A stretch of 64,000 nucleotides of DNA from an uncultured Mycoplasmataceae bacterium (GCA_949290735.1 CASESV010000003.1:27856-91855); one strand, 5' to 3'. Shown: positions 1-14,600, counted from the stretch's first letter. Made by a program: numbers and translations. The notes: a model not told the origin generated them from the sequence alone.

Positions 1-336
1 AATGAAAATTCATTAATTACTATTGAATCTCAAACATCTAATTGAAATAAAAATAATGCTAAGGGTATAGCTACTAAATTAGTTACAATAAATGGATGAA
101 AAAATGCTACAACAAATGCTAATGCAAGCAACAAAAATTATAATTTAACATCAAATTCAGTTTTAGTTGAACAATCACAAAAAACAATTTTACTTGAAGT
201 TAGTGGATTTAATAAAGTTGATTTAAATAAAACTCAAACCAGCTTAATGTTATTAATTGGAATTTCATGTGGTTTAGTTGGTTTAATTATAATTGCTTTA
301 TTATCATTAGCATTTTATAAGAGAAGGTTCCACTAG
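1..336 (+). CDS. C-terminal end of an anchored surface protein (partial)
   Basis: Frame 1 is open from the window edge to the TAG at 334-336, reading in-frame TGA as Trp. The visible 111 residues end in a short hydrophilic stretch, the motif LLEVSGFNKVDLN, and one hydrophobic helix (LMLLIGISCGLVGLIIIALL) followed by the basic tail YKRRFH. This is a C-terminal membrane anchor with most of the protein outside. The SGF motif is the same one that recurs through the next gene, so the two are probably tandem paralogues of one surface protein family. The family itself is not recognised with certainty. Confidence 0.85.
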
Positions 337-345
337 GAGGTAGAC

Positions 346-3300
346 ATGAAAAAAATTAAAAATAAATTAGTAAAATGATTTGGTTTATCTTCAATCTTTG
401 CAGTTGTAATCGCAACTACTACAATTTTTGCAAATAACATTAACATTGTTAATCAATATAGCAATACAGAATCTAGTCATTATAATCAAAAATCTACAAG
501 AGATGTTAATTATAGTTTAAAATCAAATCCAATAGTGGATCTAGGTACACAATTCAGTGATTTATATTTTTCTACATTAAACTTTGAATTAGGTTCTTTA
601 GCTACAGAAAATCAAATCACAACATCTATTAAAAATATATTAAAAAATCAATCATATTGAGAAAAAAATATTGTTCCAACTAATCTTGATATAAAAATAG
701 AAGAAACTATTCAAAATTATAAAAATCCTAAATTATCAAATCCAACCCCAGCAGCTAGAATAGTTCCTATAGTTGATGGAAAATCTTTAGATCCTATAGT
801 TGTTTCATTAATAGGTTTTAAAGAAATGCCAACTGAACCTACATATGCAATTGATACTGTTAACAAAAATTTTTCCTCTACAAACAAAACAGCTAGTTTT
901 ATTTTAACAGATGTGCTATCAGATATTTCAACTGCTCCAAGTAGCACAGACATCAAAGCTTATTTATTTAAAAATAATTACAATGTTATAAATTCTATTT
1001 TTGCTAATTTACCAGAAATAGCTAAAAATACAAATTCTAATTCTGGTCAATTTGTATTAGGAGAAAGTGATATTAATATTAATTTGTCAGGATCAAATGC
1101 TGGAACTATTATTAAAAATTACAAAATATTTGATTACACTATTGATTTTAAATTTACATTCATTGAATCAAATGGATATATTACAACAGATCAAAATAAT
1201 TCAACATTTAATTTAAAAGTATATGTGCCAACAAATACTAGTGCACAAAAACCATCAACTATTGTATCAAATGCTATTAAAGTTACAGGTACTGATGCTA
1301 ATCAATCAGCATATGAATTCGATCAATTAAGAAATAATAATCCAAACGAATTTAAAAATAAAATCATTGAATTATTAAAAACTAATTCATCAAATTTTGT
1401 CAATGACATAACTCCTCAAGAAATTGATGTTAGAATTGCTGCAACATCTTCAAATTATTATAATAATGCTAGTGGATATGTAATTTATAGTGTTGTTATT
1501 AAAAAAGTTAAATATGAAGGAAATTTATATTTTGATGAGGATCATTTTATTACTCAAGATATTATTTTTAGTGGTTTTAAAAAAATAACTCAAACTAAAT
1601 ATTTAAGTACTATTACAGTTACAGATTCAACATTAAGTTCTAAATATGCAAGTGAATATAGTTCTAGTGGTGATATTTTAGCTGATATTGTAAATGTTGG
1701 TAAACCTTTAGTTTATTATCAAGGAAGCTATAGTAATAATATTGGTCAAGGAGTAGCAACATTATTTAAAGCTGAAGCAGTTAGTGATATTAATTATAAA
1801 TCAGCATCTTATAACGATAATACAGGAACAATTAGTAACATTACATTATCAGTAAGAGGATATTATGATGGAAATGGAATTTATAAAAATTCTCAAAGTG
1901 ACGCTCAATTATTAACATTGAATATTACTGGATTTAAGACAAGTAATGTTAATGGTCAAACAGTATTAAATACAATTGATGCACCAAGTACATATAGCAA
2001 TTATCCAGCACAAAGTTTTGTTGCTTTAAATTCAGAAATTAATAAGTTAAGTACTGGATGATTACCTACAAATACAAATAACTTAACTAATCAAGAAAAA
2101 ATAAATGAAATTAAAGATTTAATTGCTTTAAATACATCTAATCTTCCTGATCTTAATGGAAATGAAAAAACTCATTGAAAACTTAAGGATGTAACTATTA
2201 ATAACTTAAATGGATCAGTTTCTGGAAAAGTATTTTTCCCATATTATTATGAAATTAATAGTTTTAATGAACCAGTTATTAAAAACCAATCAACAATAAC
2301 TGCTATTGATGAACAATACTGATTTGATTTTGAGATTCAAGGATTTAGTCAAGTTGATAGTGCAACTAATATTAATAATTCATTTTCTACTGAAAGAATC
2401 ATTACCAAGGATGCGTTTGATGTTATTCAGCAAGTACCAACTTCAACAATAACTATTAGTGATTTTAAAACAAACTATATTGATAATACACAATTGGGAT
2501 ATGATTATAAAACTGAAACTATTAAATATTGAGTTAATCAAGGATCAATCCTTTCTAATTTATGACCAACTTTTAATCAACAATTTAATAATTCAGAAGT
2601 GGGATTACAAGATGTAACATATAGTATAAATATCAAAGATAATATTTTTACTATTAGTTTTAAAACATATATTTTTGATGCTAATGGTACTTTTAAATTA
2701 TCTGATCCAATTTCAATTATTATTAGAAATTTTAAAGAAGATGTTAACTTAAATAAACCATCTTCTATTCTTGTAGATTATCCTTTACCATCATCACAAA
2801 TCAAGGATTTAAATTTATGATATGCTGAAGATCTTGCAAATTGTATTAATGATAAAGCATTTAATGCTCCAATTGATTCTACAATTAAAAATAAACAACA
2901 AGCTCTTGATGCAATTAGTGATGCAATTACTAGTAAGCTTGCTGAAAATGTCAATCTAACAAACAATAAACCTGTATATAAAATTGCCAATGCAACATAT
3001 GACTATAATACAGATCCTAAACAAATTGTGATAGATGTGCAATTCATTAAAAATTATAATGATAGTAATGGGAATTTTGTTAGTGTTGAAAAAGTAGACC
3101 CGACTATTTATAAAGTTAAAATCACGGGCTTACAAATGAAGTCGAATACTAATATTTCTCCAATCATTGATGTTTCTGATTCTTTTTCTGAAATGTTAGC
3201 TTCAGAAGCTTCTAAAGATGGTAGTTACAGTAACAACATTGTTAGTGGTACACATATTGATAAAATAAAGCAAATAATTAAAAACAATGTTATTAATCCA

Positions 3301-6300
3301 GCAAATCCTCAAGTAGGTATAGACGATTTAATAATATTCGAAAATCAAAAAGTTGATATTGGAAATACAAGTTATTTTGGTGATGTTAATGACATTAATG
3401 GAACAATAAATTTGAATATTAAATTTAAAGCAAATCAATGAGTAAAAGATGGTCAAATTCAAGCAAATGAATCAGAAACATATCAAATAACTTTAACTGG
3501 TTTTAAAAAACAAGAAAATGCTTCAGAAAAATGATATTTAGACCAAATTAATTTGAATACATCAAATATGGTTTCTAATGAAAACAACAACATTGCTAGT
3601 GCAGTTAAATTTGATAATGAAGATGTAAATTTAGCTACTCAACAACCTACAATGTTAGAACCTAAAACAATCAAGAAAAATTTAAAGAATGCTTTAATAA
3701 ATTCAAATTTAATTGATAAGTCATTAATTGATTTTAATGAAAATAATTTTGATATTAAAATGACTAAAAATACTCCAGATAATGCAAATGGTTCTGTAGT
3801 ATTATCTTTATCATTATACGGAGACAATGTTTATGATCCAGAGACAGGATTAATTTATAATGATGCTAGTGCTCCATATAAATTTGAAGTTTTAGTTACA
3901 GGATTTTTAAAAGTTAAACCAACAGTTTATAATAATCTTGTTTATTTAGACAATATCTCAGATATAGTACCTCCATCTTCTGCAAATGAAATAAAAAACC
4001 AAATTTCATCAGAATCAAATATTTCTCATATTTTTGCAAATACTCTTCCTCCAGGTTTTAGTATTAATTTTTTAGATAATATTAAAAAGTATATTTTTAT
4101 TCCTTCAGCTACTGATAATTTTGAAGTAAATTATTCTACTGGTGAGGTTAGAGTTAAAAAAATAGGATTAGGTTATTTTTTTGATAGTAATTATCAACTT
4201 GTATGTAATCAATTTGATTCAACAGCAACTGACTTGCCAACTAATGATCCAAATAATCCAAGTTATCTACTAATTGAAGATATTGTTTTTAGTGGATATA
4301 AAAGAATGGAAGCAACTGAAATTATCAGTTCTGTAACGTTTGCAGAGTATAGTCAATATACTGCAAGTGAATTTTATGAAAATATTATTAACACAGATAT
4401 TGTAAGGGGAATTATTTATAATAACCCTAATGATATTAATCAAGGTACTAGTGATTTACCTACAATCAATAATATTTCTAAATTTATTAAAAATTATTCA
4501 ATTTATGTAAGTGATTTACCTAAAATGGAAGTTGATAAGTCAACAGTACAAATTGACAACATTACTGGGACAATTACCTTCAAATTAAAATTAACTGGTA
4601 ATTATTTTAAAATTAACAACAATAAACTTGAATTTATTCGAGATAATGGTAATTTAGAATCTGTAGTTACAGTTAGTGGATTTAAACAAATTTCAGCAAC
4701 GTCAATAACATCAAGAATTAACATATCAGATCTTGCAAATTCAGATCCAAGTTTAGTAACTGATCGTTTAAATTTATTCTGATACAATGAAACCAATCAA
4801 ACTGACTCAAATATCATAGATCCTTTTATATCTACTAAATTTAAACTAATGAGATTGATTTTAGAAAATCATTCTTCAATAATTAAAAATTCATATGAAA
4901 TTGATGAATTACTGTCTATCTCTCCAGAAAGTGATCCAAATGCATCAGAATTGGAAAATCAAAAAGCATATTTAGATAAAATGAGTAGCTTTATAACAAT
5001 AGAAGATTTTAATTATGAATCTTCAAATTTTGCTACTGGGAATTTAACAGTTAAAATTAGTTTGAAACAATATGTAAAAGCTAATGGAACAATAGTTGAT
5101 GTTGATTTAGAAAATAATGAATGAACAGAAACTCCTAGTGATCCAAATTCTAATCCTAAACCATTAGAAAGTACTATTAACATTTATGGATTCTCAATTA
5201 GCCCAGCTACTACTCCAAAAAATGCAGGTAGTGATGTAAGAATTAATATTAATATGTTTGATTCATTAAAAGATATGCCTTTTTATGCAACTAAGCAAGA
5301 GTTGCAAGACCACTTAAAAAATACAGGATTAGATAGCAATAATAATTCATTATTAATTAGTAGTTTATTTAGTAATGTTCCTCCATCAAATATCTTTAAG
5401 TTTGTCGATGAAAATGATCAATTAGTTGGAATTTCAGATATCAAAATCACTAATCATATAACAGGAACAAATCCACAAATAATTGGTGAATTTCAGCTTA
5501 ACAACATATTAGTGGAAAATAATATTAATGGTGAAACTCAAACAATAATTGGCTCAAAAGTATTTAATTTTATCATTGAAGGATTTGTATCTAATGTTGA
5601 AACTAGTATCGAATCTGAATGAAATTTATCATTAAAATATAGTGATTATATTTCAGGATTTGGTGATATTTCTACTAATGAAGGATTATTAAAAGGATTT
5701 AATCAAATTGTTAGTTCAACAAAAGAAAAATTATGAGTTGATTTTGTTACTAATCCAGTAAGAGATGCTAGCAATAATGTATTATCTACTATTAAATTTG
5801 AAAATATTTCAGTAGTACCTAGTGAAGGTAAGGTAATAGCAGATGTTATTATTACTAATGTGTATGATAATCAAGGAGTAGTTCAAAGCGCAGGAACAAC
5901 ACAAAAACAAGTAACTATTCTTGGTTTTGATATTCAACCACCAACATCGATTACAAGTTTAAATTTCAATTTGCAAACTGATTTTAGTATCACTGAAGAC
6001 ATTTTACCAAGCGAACTTAAATATGGGGATAACACAACTAATAATGTTAATAAATTAATTAGTTTATTTAATAATCAATCAGTTTTAAATAAATTACTAT
6101 TAAATCCAGTTATTGGTACATCAGGTGATATTGTCACAAATATTGTTAAAATGGATATTATTTCAGTTGATGATGGTGCAGGTTCAGTAAAAATTAAATT
6201 ATGATTTGATAACTATTATAATACAGCTGGTAATATTCAAAAAGATGATCCAAATAGTTACTTATCTTCTAGTGAAATATTAATTACAGGATTAAGTTAT

Positions 6301-7059
6301 GTTGAATTAACATCTATAGGAAAAACAAAAGTTGATTTAGATCAGTATTTTGGTAATTTACCATTACCTACTATTCCAAGTAACTTTCCAAATTTAACTC
6401 CAACTGAATATATTAAAGAAATCGATAGAGCTTTATCTATCTATGGACAAAATGAATCATTAGCTAAATTTAATGAATTATTTGAACCATTTATAAGACC
6501 AGTTTATTTAGGACCACTAAGAGCAACCACAAACCCAACAACATTAACTGCAGCTAAAACTAATGATAGAGAAACTAATATTATTAGCGCTGGAATTATA
6601 AACCCAGGTAAAATTATTACTCAAAAAGCTAATGGTTCTCAGTTTACTCCTACAGTAAGTAATGAACAACGATTAGATACTATCAAAACAGCAATCGATT
6701 ATCATTTATCTGTATCAAGTGATGGTACAACTTATAATGTTTCAGATATTATTAGACCTAATGATCGTTTAGGAGAATTAAGTATAACGTTATTGGTTAG
6801 TGGTTTTTGAACACTAAAATATAATTCTGACTCACAAGATAATATTTTAGAAATGAATGATTCTACAAATGTTCGTAGTATAAATCTTTCATTATTTGGT
6901 GGAACAACACATGGTACTCTACAAAAAGATACTAAGAATGACACAAACCTTGCTCAAATTGCTATTATAGCCATTTCTGCCAGTGCAGCAGCGATTGCTT
7001 TAGTATTCTTAATTGTGTTCATTTTAAAATTATTAAGATTCGGAACTGGAGGTAGCTAG
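346..7059 (+). CDS. Giant repeat-containing surface protein, C-terminal anchor
   Basis: One frame of 2,237 codons once TGA is read as Trp. The start is set by GGAGG at 336-340, which overlaps the stop of the previous gene. The N-terminus has a basic head and a hydrophobic helix (about residues 13-30) with no lipobox Cys, so it is a signal peptide or anchor. The C-terminus has a helix at about residues 2204-2228 ([13 protein letters not shown]). Between them a beta-rich module recurs, each ending in a [IV]-x-[ST]-G-[FLY] motif followed by a polar stretch. I place these at residues 157, 410, 529, 666, 795, 928, 1052, 1186, 1317, 1445, 1615, 1746, 1860, 1982 and 2153, a period of about 115-140. 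Modules of this kind are known in mycoplasma lipoprotein-17-related variable surface proteins; that link is inferred from memory, not searched. It probably acts in adhesion or antigenic display. The SD of uvrA lies inside its last codons. Confidence 0.88.
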
Positions 7060-7064
7060 TTTCT

Positions 7065-9893
7065 ATGGATAATAATAAATTTATTATCATCAAAGGGGCA
7101 AGGGAGAATAACCTTAAAAATGTTGATATTGATATTCCAAAAAATAAACTGGTTGTTATTACAGGTTTATCTGGTTCTGGAAAATCATCATTAGCATTTG
7201 ATACAATTTATGCTGAAGGACAAAGAAGGTATTTAGAATCATTAAGTTCTTATGCAAGACAATTTTTAGGCGGAAATGAAAAACCTGATGTTGATTCTAT
7301 TGATGGATTAAGCCCAGCTATTGCCATTGATCAAAAAACAACAAGTCATAATCCAAGATCAACTGTTGGAACAGTTACTGAAATATATGACTATTTAAGA
7401 GTTTTATTTTCAAGAATTGCAACCCCAATGTGTCCCAAGGGACATGGTCCAATTCAAACCCAAACCATAAAACAAATAACTGATGCAATTTTATGTTTTG
7501 AACAAAAAGCAAAACTTATTATTTTATCCCCTATAATAAATCAAAAAAAAGGATCTTTTGTAAAGGAAATAGAAGAATTTAAAAAACAAGGATTTCAAAG
7601 AATTAGAATTGATGATCAAATTTTTGATTTAGACGAAGATATTGAAATTAATAAAAATGAAAAACATAATATTGAAATTGTGATTGACAGAATTATTTTA
7701 AATAAAGATGCACAAACAAGATCAAGATTAAATGCTGCAATTGAAGTTGCTTTAAAATTATCAAAAGGTATAGTTATTGCAAATATTGATGGTAAGGACC
7801 AATTATTTAATGAAAATTATGCATGTAACATCTGTGGTTTTAGCTTAAGTGAATTAGAACCTAGACTATTTTCATTTAATTCACCATTAGGTGCTTGTGA
7901 ATATTGTAAAGGTCTTGGATATACATTTGAACCTAGTTTAGCTAGAATTATACCTGATGATAATTTATCAATTATTGATGGTGGGATTGACTATTTTAAA
8001 AACACTAAAGATACTACTAATTTAGAATGACAAAAATTTAAAGTTTTATTAGATTATTATGGAATTGATACTAAAGTACCTATAAAACAATTAACTAGTG
8101 AACAACTTGACATTATTTTAAATGGTAGTCATGAAATGATTGAATATTCATTAACATCTGCAAATAACAATACTTTTACAAAAAGAGAATATATCGAAGG
8201 AATTGCAGCCTCTATTAAAAGAAAACATTATGAAACTAGTAGTGAACTAGCAAGAGAATTTTATAGTAAATATATGGCTGAAACTGAATGTAAAAAATGT
8301 CATGGAAAAAAACTAAACCCACAAGCACTATGTGTTAAGCTTAATGATAAAGATATTATTGAATATACCCAAATGGATATTGATCAATTAATTGATAGTT
8401 TATTAAGTTTAGAATTAACTGATCAACAAAAACAAATATCAAATTTATTAATGAAGGAAATAATCAATCGATTATCTTTTTTAAAAAATGTTGGACTTGA
8501 ATATTTAACTTTATCAAGAAAAGCTTCAACTTTATCTGGAGGAGAATCACAAAGAATAAGATTAGCTACTCAAATTGGCTCATACTTAACAGGTATCTTA
8601 TATGTTCTTGATGAACCATCAATTGGTCTTCATCAAAAAGATAATGACAAGCTTATTAAAACACTAAAATCAATTAGAGATTTAGGTAATACTGTTATTG
8701 TTGTAGAGCATGATGAAGATACGATGCTTCAAGCAGATTATATAATTGATATGGGACCAGGAGCTGGAATTTATGGTGGTGAAGTTACAGCAAAAGGAAC
8801 AGTACAAGAAATTTTAAAAGACCCAAATTCATTAACAGGTTTATATCTTTCTAAACAAAAACAAATTTTAGTTCCTAAAAACAGAAGGGGTGGTAATGGT
8901 AAAAAAATAATTATTAAAGGATGTAAAGGAAACAACTTAAAGAATATTGATGTAACAATTCCCCTAAATAAATTAGTTGTTGTAACAGGGGTAAGTGGAT
9001 CTGGTAAATCAACTTTAGTAATGGAAACACTAGTCAAAGCAATTCAAAAAACAAACTTTGATCCTTTTGTTGAACCACTCCCATATAGAGATATTATAGG
9101 ATCAAATCATATTGATAAATTAGTCATAGTAAGTCAAGAACCAATAGGTAGAACTCCAAGATCTAATCCAGCAACTTATACAGGAGTTTTTGATGATATT
9201 AGAGACCTATTTAGTCAAATACCATTATCAAGAGAAAGAGGATATGAAAAAGGACGATTTTCTTTTAATGTAAAAGGTGGAAGATGTGAAAATTGTCAAG
9301 GTGATGGTGTTAATAGAATTGAAATGCATTTTCTACCAGATGTTTATATCAAATGTAATGAGTGTAATGGTCAAAAGTATAATGAAGAAACACTACAAAT
9401 TAAATATAAATCAAAATCAATTTATGATGTATTAGAGATGTCAATTGATGAAGCACATGATTTTTTTATTAATGTTCCATCAATTCATGCAAAACTTAAA
9501 TTATTAAAAGAAGTTGGTCTTGGTTATTTAAAACTTGGCACAAGTGCTTTGGCTTTAAGTGGTGGAGAAGCCCAAAGAATTAAATTAGCTAAATATCTAC
9601 AAAAAAAACCAACAGGTAAAACACTATATGTTTTAGATGAACCTACAACAGGTTTACATGTAGATGATGTTAGTCGTTTAATTAAAGTTTTAAATAGAAT
9701 AGTAGATAATGGTGACAGTGTTTTAGTTATTGAACACAATATGGATTTAATTAAAATGGCAGATCACATTATTGATATTGGTCCAGATGGTGGTCATCAT
9801 GGTGGTAAAGTTGTAGCTACAGGAACTCCAGAACAAGTTGCTTGCTCATTAGATTCACATACAGCTAAATATTTAAAGAAATTTCTAATTTAA
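7065..9893 (+). CDS. uvrA: UvrABC excinuclease subunit A
   Basis: DNA damage recognition ATPase of nucleotide excision repair, 942 residues, a normal UvrA length. Both ABC ATPase modules are visible: Walker [11 protein letters not shown] near residue 33 with signature [11 protein letters not shown] near 490, and Walker [11 protein letters not shown] near 642 with signature [11 protein letters not shown] near 832. The two four-Cys zinc modules are intact (CNIC...CEYC near 254-281, CENC...CNEC near 742-768). Walker B segments read [11 protein letters not shown] and [11 protein letters not shown]. The ATG lies five bases after the stop of the giant surface protein, with GGAGG at 7048-7052 inside that gene, so the two are probably cotranscribed. 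No uvrB or uvrC lies nearby. An AT-rich hairpin (9882-9903) overlaps the stop and may help end transcription. Confidence 0.97.
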
Positions 9894-9983
9894 AAATTAG
9901 AAAATAATATGAATTCCAATTTTTAATTTTTAAAAAATGGTTTGTTTTTAATTTTTATGAATACTAATATTTTTTACATATTT

Positions 9984-10013
9984 TTGAAAAAAATGATAAA
10001 ACATATTTGTAAT
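9984..10013 (+). promoter_or_regulatory. Promoter-like sequence facing the 3' end of hsdM
   Basis: TTGAAA at 9984-9989, an 18-base spacer, and TGTAAT at 10008-10013. It points rightwards into the 3' end of hsdM, which is on the other strand, so it has no gene to serve in the present arrangement. It stops 15 bases before the inversion-site candidate at 10029. If hsdRM were inverted between 10029-10041 and 14741-14753, the hsdR ATG would lie about 25 bases downstream of this -10 box. Assigned by eye. Confidence 0.45.
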
Positions 10014-10028
10014 CTAAGAAATAGAAGT

Positions 10029-10041
10029 TAATAGACATTAT
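10029..10041 (+). repeat. Candidate inversion site A (13 bp) downstream of hsdM
   Basis: TAATAGACATTAT lies in the uvrA-hsdM intergenic region. The same 13-mer occurs inverted over the hsdR/hsdS1 start codons (14741-14753), and its first 12 bases occur at the hsdS2 start (17036-17047). Read on the minus strand it gives GAGGTTCAATAATGTCTATT, a Shine-Dalgarno-like GAGG and an ATG identical to the HsdS start, but followed here by non-hsdS sequence. It overlaps a second 12-mer, ATTATTGAACCT (10037-10048), that also occurs in the central repeats of both hsdS genes. Confidence 0.55.
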
Positions 10042-10090
10042 TGAACCTCATTTCTATAATTTTTATTAAAATACTGTTTAACATAAGTTT

Positions 10091-11623
10091 TTACTCTCTT
10101 ATTTTTTTAATAGCTTGAAATACTTGTTTTTCTAATTCTTTTGATTCATCCATTAATTTTAGTAATTCGTCTATTGATTCATTTAATTCCTTTTTTATTT
10201 GTTCAGGATCTTTTTTATCTTCTTCAGGAATAGATATATATCTACCAGGTGATAGTAAATAATCATTATTCTTAACTTCTTCAAGAGAAACAGATTTAGC
10301 TAATCCCGGAATATCTATTTCTTTTGATGAGTTAAAGTCCATGTATATTGATTGAAGTTTTTTTAAATTTTCATCAGATATATATTTATTTTTTTTAGAA
10401 CCTTCTATTAATTCACCCATATTTTGAGCATCTATCATTAAAATTTTTTCTGTTTGTTTATTATTATCAAAAAATCAAATACTTGCTGGAATTCCTGTAG
10501 TAAAAAATAATTTATCAGGTAACGAAACAATACAAGATACTTTATTATCATCAACCATTTTTTGTCTTATTTCCTTTTCTCCATTAGTTGTTGATGTTAA
10601 AGCACCATTAGCTAATACTACTCCTGCCTTTCCTTTAGAAGATAATTTATACAAAATATGTTGAAGTCAAGCAAAGTTAGCATTTGTTTTTGAAGGCAAA
10701 CCATAAATTCATCTTGGGTCATCTTTTAAATTTTCATTAAATCATTTTTTCAAATTAAATGGTGGATTAGCCATTATAAAATCAAAAACTTTTCCTTTAT
10801 GTTGATCATCACTAAATGTATCTGCTGGCCTTTTTCCTAATGATCCTTCATCATTACCTGAATCATCAATATTCATAATATTTAATCCATTTAATAATAA
10901 ATTTAATTTTGCTAATTTTCAAGTAGTGCTATTATATTCTTGACCATACACTGTGATATCATCAATATTACCACCAACTTCATCTATATGTTGTTTTGCT
11001 TGTACAAGCATACCAGCTGCACCACAACAAGGATCATATATTTTACCTTTTTTTGGATTTAAAAATAGAGTAATTAATTTAACAATTGATTTTGGAGTAT
11101 AAAATTCTCCTCCTTTTTGTCCTCTTTTTAAAAAGAAATTCCCTAAAAAATATTCATATATTCTACCTAAAATATCTTCACCATGTTCACTTAAATTATC
11201 TGATTGAAATATTTTAACAACTTCGCCTAATTTAGTTTTATCAATACTTTCATTATTATATGATGAATTAAAAACCCCTTTTAATTCAGTATTTGCTTCT
11301 CCTAATTCAAATACAGCGTCATCTAAAGCTATACCTATTTCATTAGTACCTACTTTCGATAAAATAAAATTTCATTTAGCCTTAGATGGGACAACAAATG
11401 CATTATTGGCTCTTAGATCTCTTGCATCAATAATCTTAGGATTATATCCTTCAGCGACTAATTTCTTTATCACTGAATCGTTTTTATCATTAATAAATTT
11501 TAATGTAAGAATACCTAAAACTACATGCATATACTCTTCAGCTGATAAATTACCTCTTAAGGTATCAGCTGCTTGTCATAATTTGGTTTCTAAATCTTGT
11601 ATTGTAATCTTTTTATTATTCAT
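10091..11623 (-). CDS. hsdM: Type I restriction-modification methyltransferase subunit
   Basis: N6-adenine methyltransferase subunit of a type I system, 510 residues. It has an AdoMet-binding motif DPCCGAAGML near residue 194 (usually DPACGSGGML) and the catalytic NPPF near residue 283 in KVFDFIMANPPFNLKKW. The C-terminus is helical and charged, as expected for contact with HsdS. The ATG at 11621-11623 is preceded by GAGGAGGATA on the minus strand and shares one base with the hsdR stop (TAATG), so translation is coupled to hsdR. Motif I has Cys for Ala and Ala-Ala for Ser-Gly; the key Asp, Pro and Gly remain, so activity is plausible. Confidence 0.95.
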
Positions 11624-14600
11624 TATCTATCCTCCTCTTTAATGAAATATTTTTTATTTATTTTAATTGTTTCATCTATTGCATCCATCATATGAGTTAT
11701 GATTTCTTTACAATCATCTGGTGGATATCTATATTTAGTATTTAAGAGTAGTTTAATTTTGCTATTTATTTTATCTCTTAACGTTTTATTATTTCACCAC
11801 TGTGATGTTATATTGTCTTTTATAGTTTCCATTACTTCCTCAGTTATTTTCCTTAATACATCTGAATGATAATTCATCATTTTAAATCTATCATCTGCTA
11901 ATATAGAATAGAACAATTGCATTGTTTCATCTCCAACTTCATTTAATAATTTTTGGTTTTCCAAAATTGATTTAGCCATTTTAATAAGATTTGCTAAAAA
12001 TTGTTCTGCATTTTTATCTTTTTCAAATCTATCAACTAAATAAATTAAATCTTTGGATAACTGTTGAGATTTTATAGGACTTATTTTTGATAAATTTCTT
12101 ATCTGTTGTTTTATTTCATTCTCTAAAGCTTTTGCTTTTAAGTAAGATAATTTATTTGTTTTTTGTACTTCATTTAATTCCTTTTCTAATAAGTGTGAAA
12201 CATAAGCTAAATCTTTTCTACCATCTAATGTAATGGTTGAAACTTCAATCCCTCCAGTTTTAATTATTTCATCCATTTTGTCTTTTAGTTTTTTAATTGT
12301 TTCTTGAACATCAATTGCTTCTTCAACTTCTTGATTTCTAATAAAGTTTTTTAATAAAATAAATAATTGTGCTTCTAATTTATGTTGTGTAGTCAAAATT
12401 TGAGAACATAATTTGTATCAACGTGAAACTTTTGAAACCATATCAAAATATAAATCTATGTCTTGACTAAAATTCTCATTAATATAATTTAATGACATTA
12501 TAAGTGTTTCATATTTTTCATCTTTATTTCCTGTAACTCATTTATTAATCAAATCAGTTTTAGAAAAAAATCTTTTTTGTATTTCCATACATTTGTCAAT
12601 AAGAACTTTTTGCACTTCTTCTATATCAAAATTTTTATTTTTTTGATCTGCATATTGCTTTAATGCATCTGAAATATGTTTTCAAATACCAATATAGTCT
12701 ACAACAAGCCCATCATTTTTAACTAATTCACCTTTTGCATAAGTTCTATTAACTCTTGCTATTGTTTGCATTAGATTATGTCATTTAATTACTTTAAATA
12801 AATACAAAGTGTCTAAATCAGGAACATCAAATCCTGTTAACCACATATCAACAACAATAGCGATTTTAATTTTTGAATTATCTTTTTTAAAATCAATTGT
12901 TATTTTTTCTTTTTGATCATCTGAAGGAATAGCATTTGCAAGTTCTTCTGAATCTTTATTAGATCTAGTGACTATTAATTTAATCTTATCTTCTCAATTA
13001 GGTCTTTGTTTAATCATTTCCTTATATATCTCAAAAGCAATATGTCTATTAAATGCTACGAATAAAGCTTTTCCATTTAAAGCTTTTTTTCTAGAATCAT
13101 AATGCAATCAAAAATCACTTACTAATGTTTTAATAACTTCATGATTTGATAGTAAATTAGCTATATTGATTAATTTTTTCTTAATGTGTTCATATTTAGC
13201 ATTATCCAAATACTCAGATCCTGTTTTGCTATTTTCATAATTATATAGTTCATCAATTTCTTCAATTTTACATTTATCATAAATGATAGGTAGCCTTCTT
13301 TTTTCATAATGAATAGGAACAGTTGAACCATCTAATACTGCTTGATTCATAGTGTATTTGTCAATATAATCCCCAAAAACATTGGTTGTTTTTTTATTAC
13401 CCATTAATGGGGTTCCTGTAAAACCAACAAATATAGCATTTGGAAATGCATCTCTTATATACTTTGCATATCCATCTTTTTCTATGATTTCTTGGGATTC
13501 TTTGTCAATTTCGTATTCAGTTTCAATATTATTATGAGACCGATGTGCCTCATCAGCTATAACTATAATATTATCTTTTTTAGATAATGGTTCAGTACTT
13601 TCAGTGAATTTCTGTATTGTAGTTATATAAATCCCAAAATCATCTTCATCTGATAAAACTTCTCGCAAGTTTGATCTAGATTCAATTTTTTTTGGCTTAG
13701 AAATTAAATATGTTTCTGAAGCTTCAGAAAATCTTTTATATAATTGATCATTCAATTCATTTCTATCAGTAACATAAACCAACTTATAATTTTTTGTAGA
13801 AAAATATGTTTTAATTCTTTTTGCTAAAAACAACATTGTTACTGATTTACCAGAACCTTGTGTATGCCAAACTACACCACCTAATCCAAATTTTGCTCTT
13901 TCAATAGATTTAACTGTTTTTTCTGTAGCAAAATATTGGTGATATGCTGGGATATATTTAATGTAAGTATTATTAACTTTTGCAAAGAAAATATAGTTTT
14001 TTAAAATATTAAAGAAAGTGTTTTTCGAAAATATTCCTAAAATATTTTTCCTATAATTTTTTTGTCATAAGTTTGTTGTTATATCATAATCTTGTTCTAT
14101 ATCATCTTCTTCATTAATTTTTTTTCAAGAATATCAATGACTAAAACTAGAACTATATGCTCCATATCTTGTTGTTGCTGCATTAGATACAAGTGATAAG
14201 ACATTTCAATACATTAATTTATTGTTTGATTTAGCATAATTACAAACTTGATTATATGCATCTGATAATGTTTCTCTTGCTTCTAATGCTTTTAATTCAA
14301 TTATGGATAAAGGCAAACCATTAATATATATTAAAATATCTGGAATTATATTATTTCATTGATTAGAAATTTTTAGTTGTCTAATATATTCAAATTTATT
14401 ATTATCAATATTATTGTAATCAATAAGATAAACTTGTCTAGTTCTAGAATCAATTTTCTCTAAGTGAATTCCAATACCATTTTTTAAAAAATTTAAAGTC
14501 TCAAAATTTCCTTGTAAAGAATCAGAAAATGATAAATATTTAATTTTTTTAATTGCCTCTAAAATATATTCACTATCAAGATCTTTATTTATTAAATATA

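Noticed and set aside
346..7059. Many short ORFs as separate proteins or a frameshifted pseudogene
   Set aside because: All pieces share one frame and are broken only at TGA, which encodes Trp here; the gene is intact.
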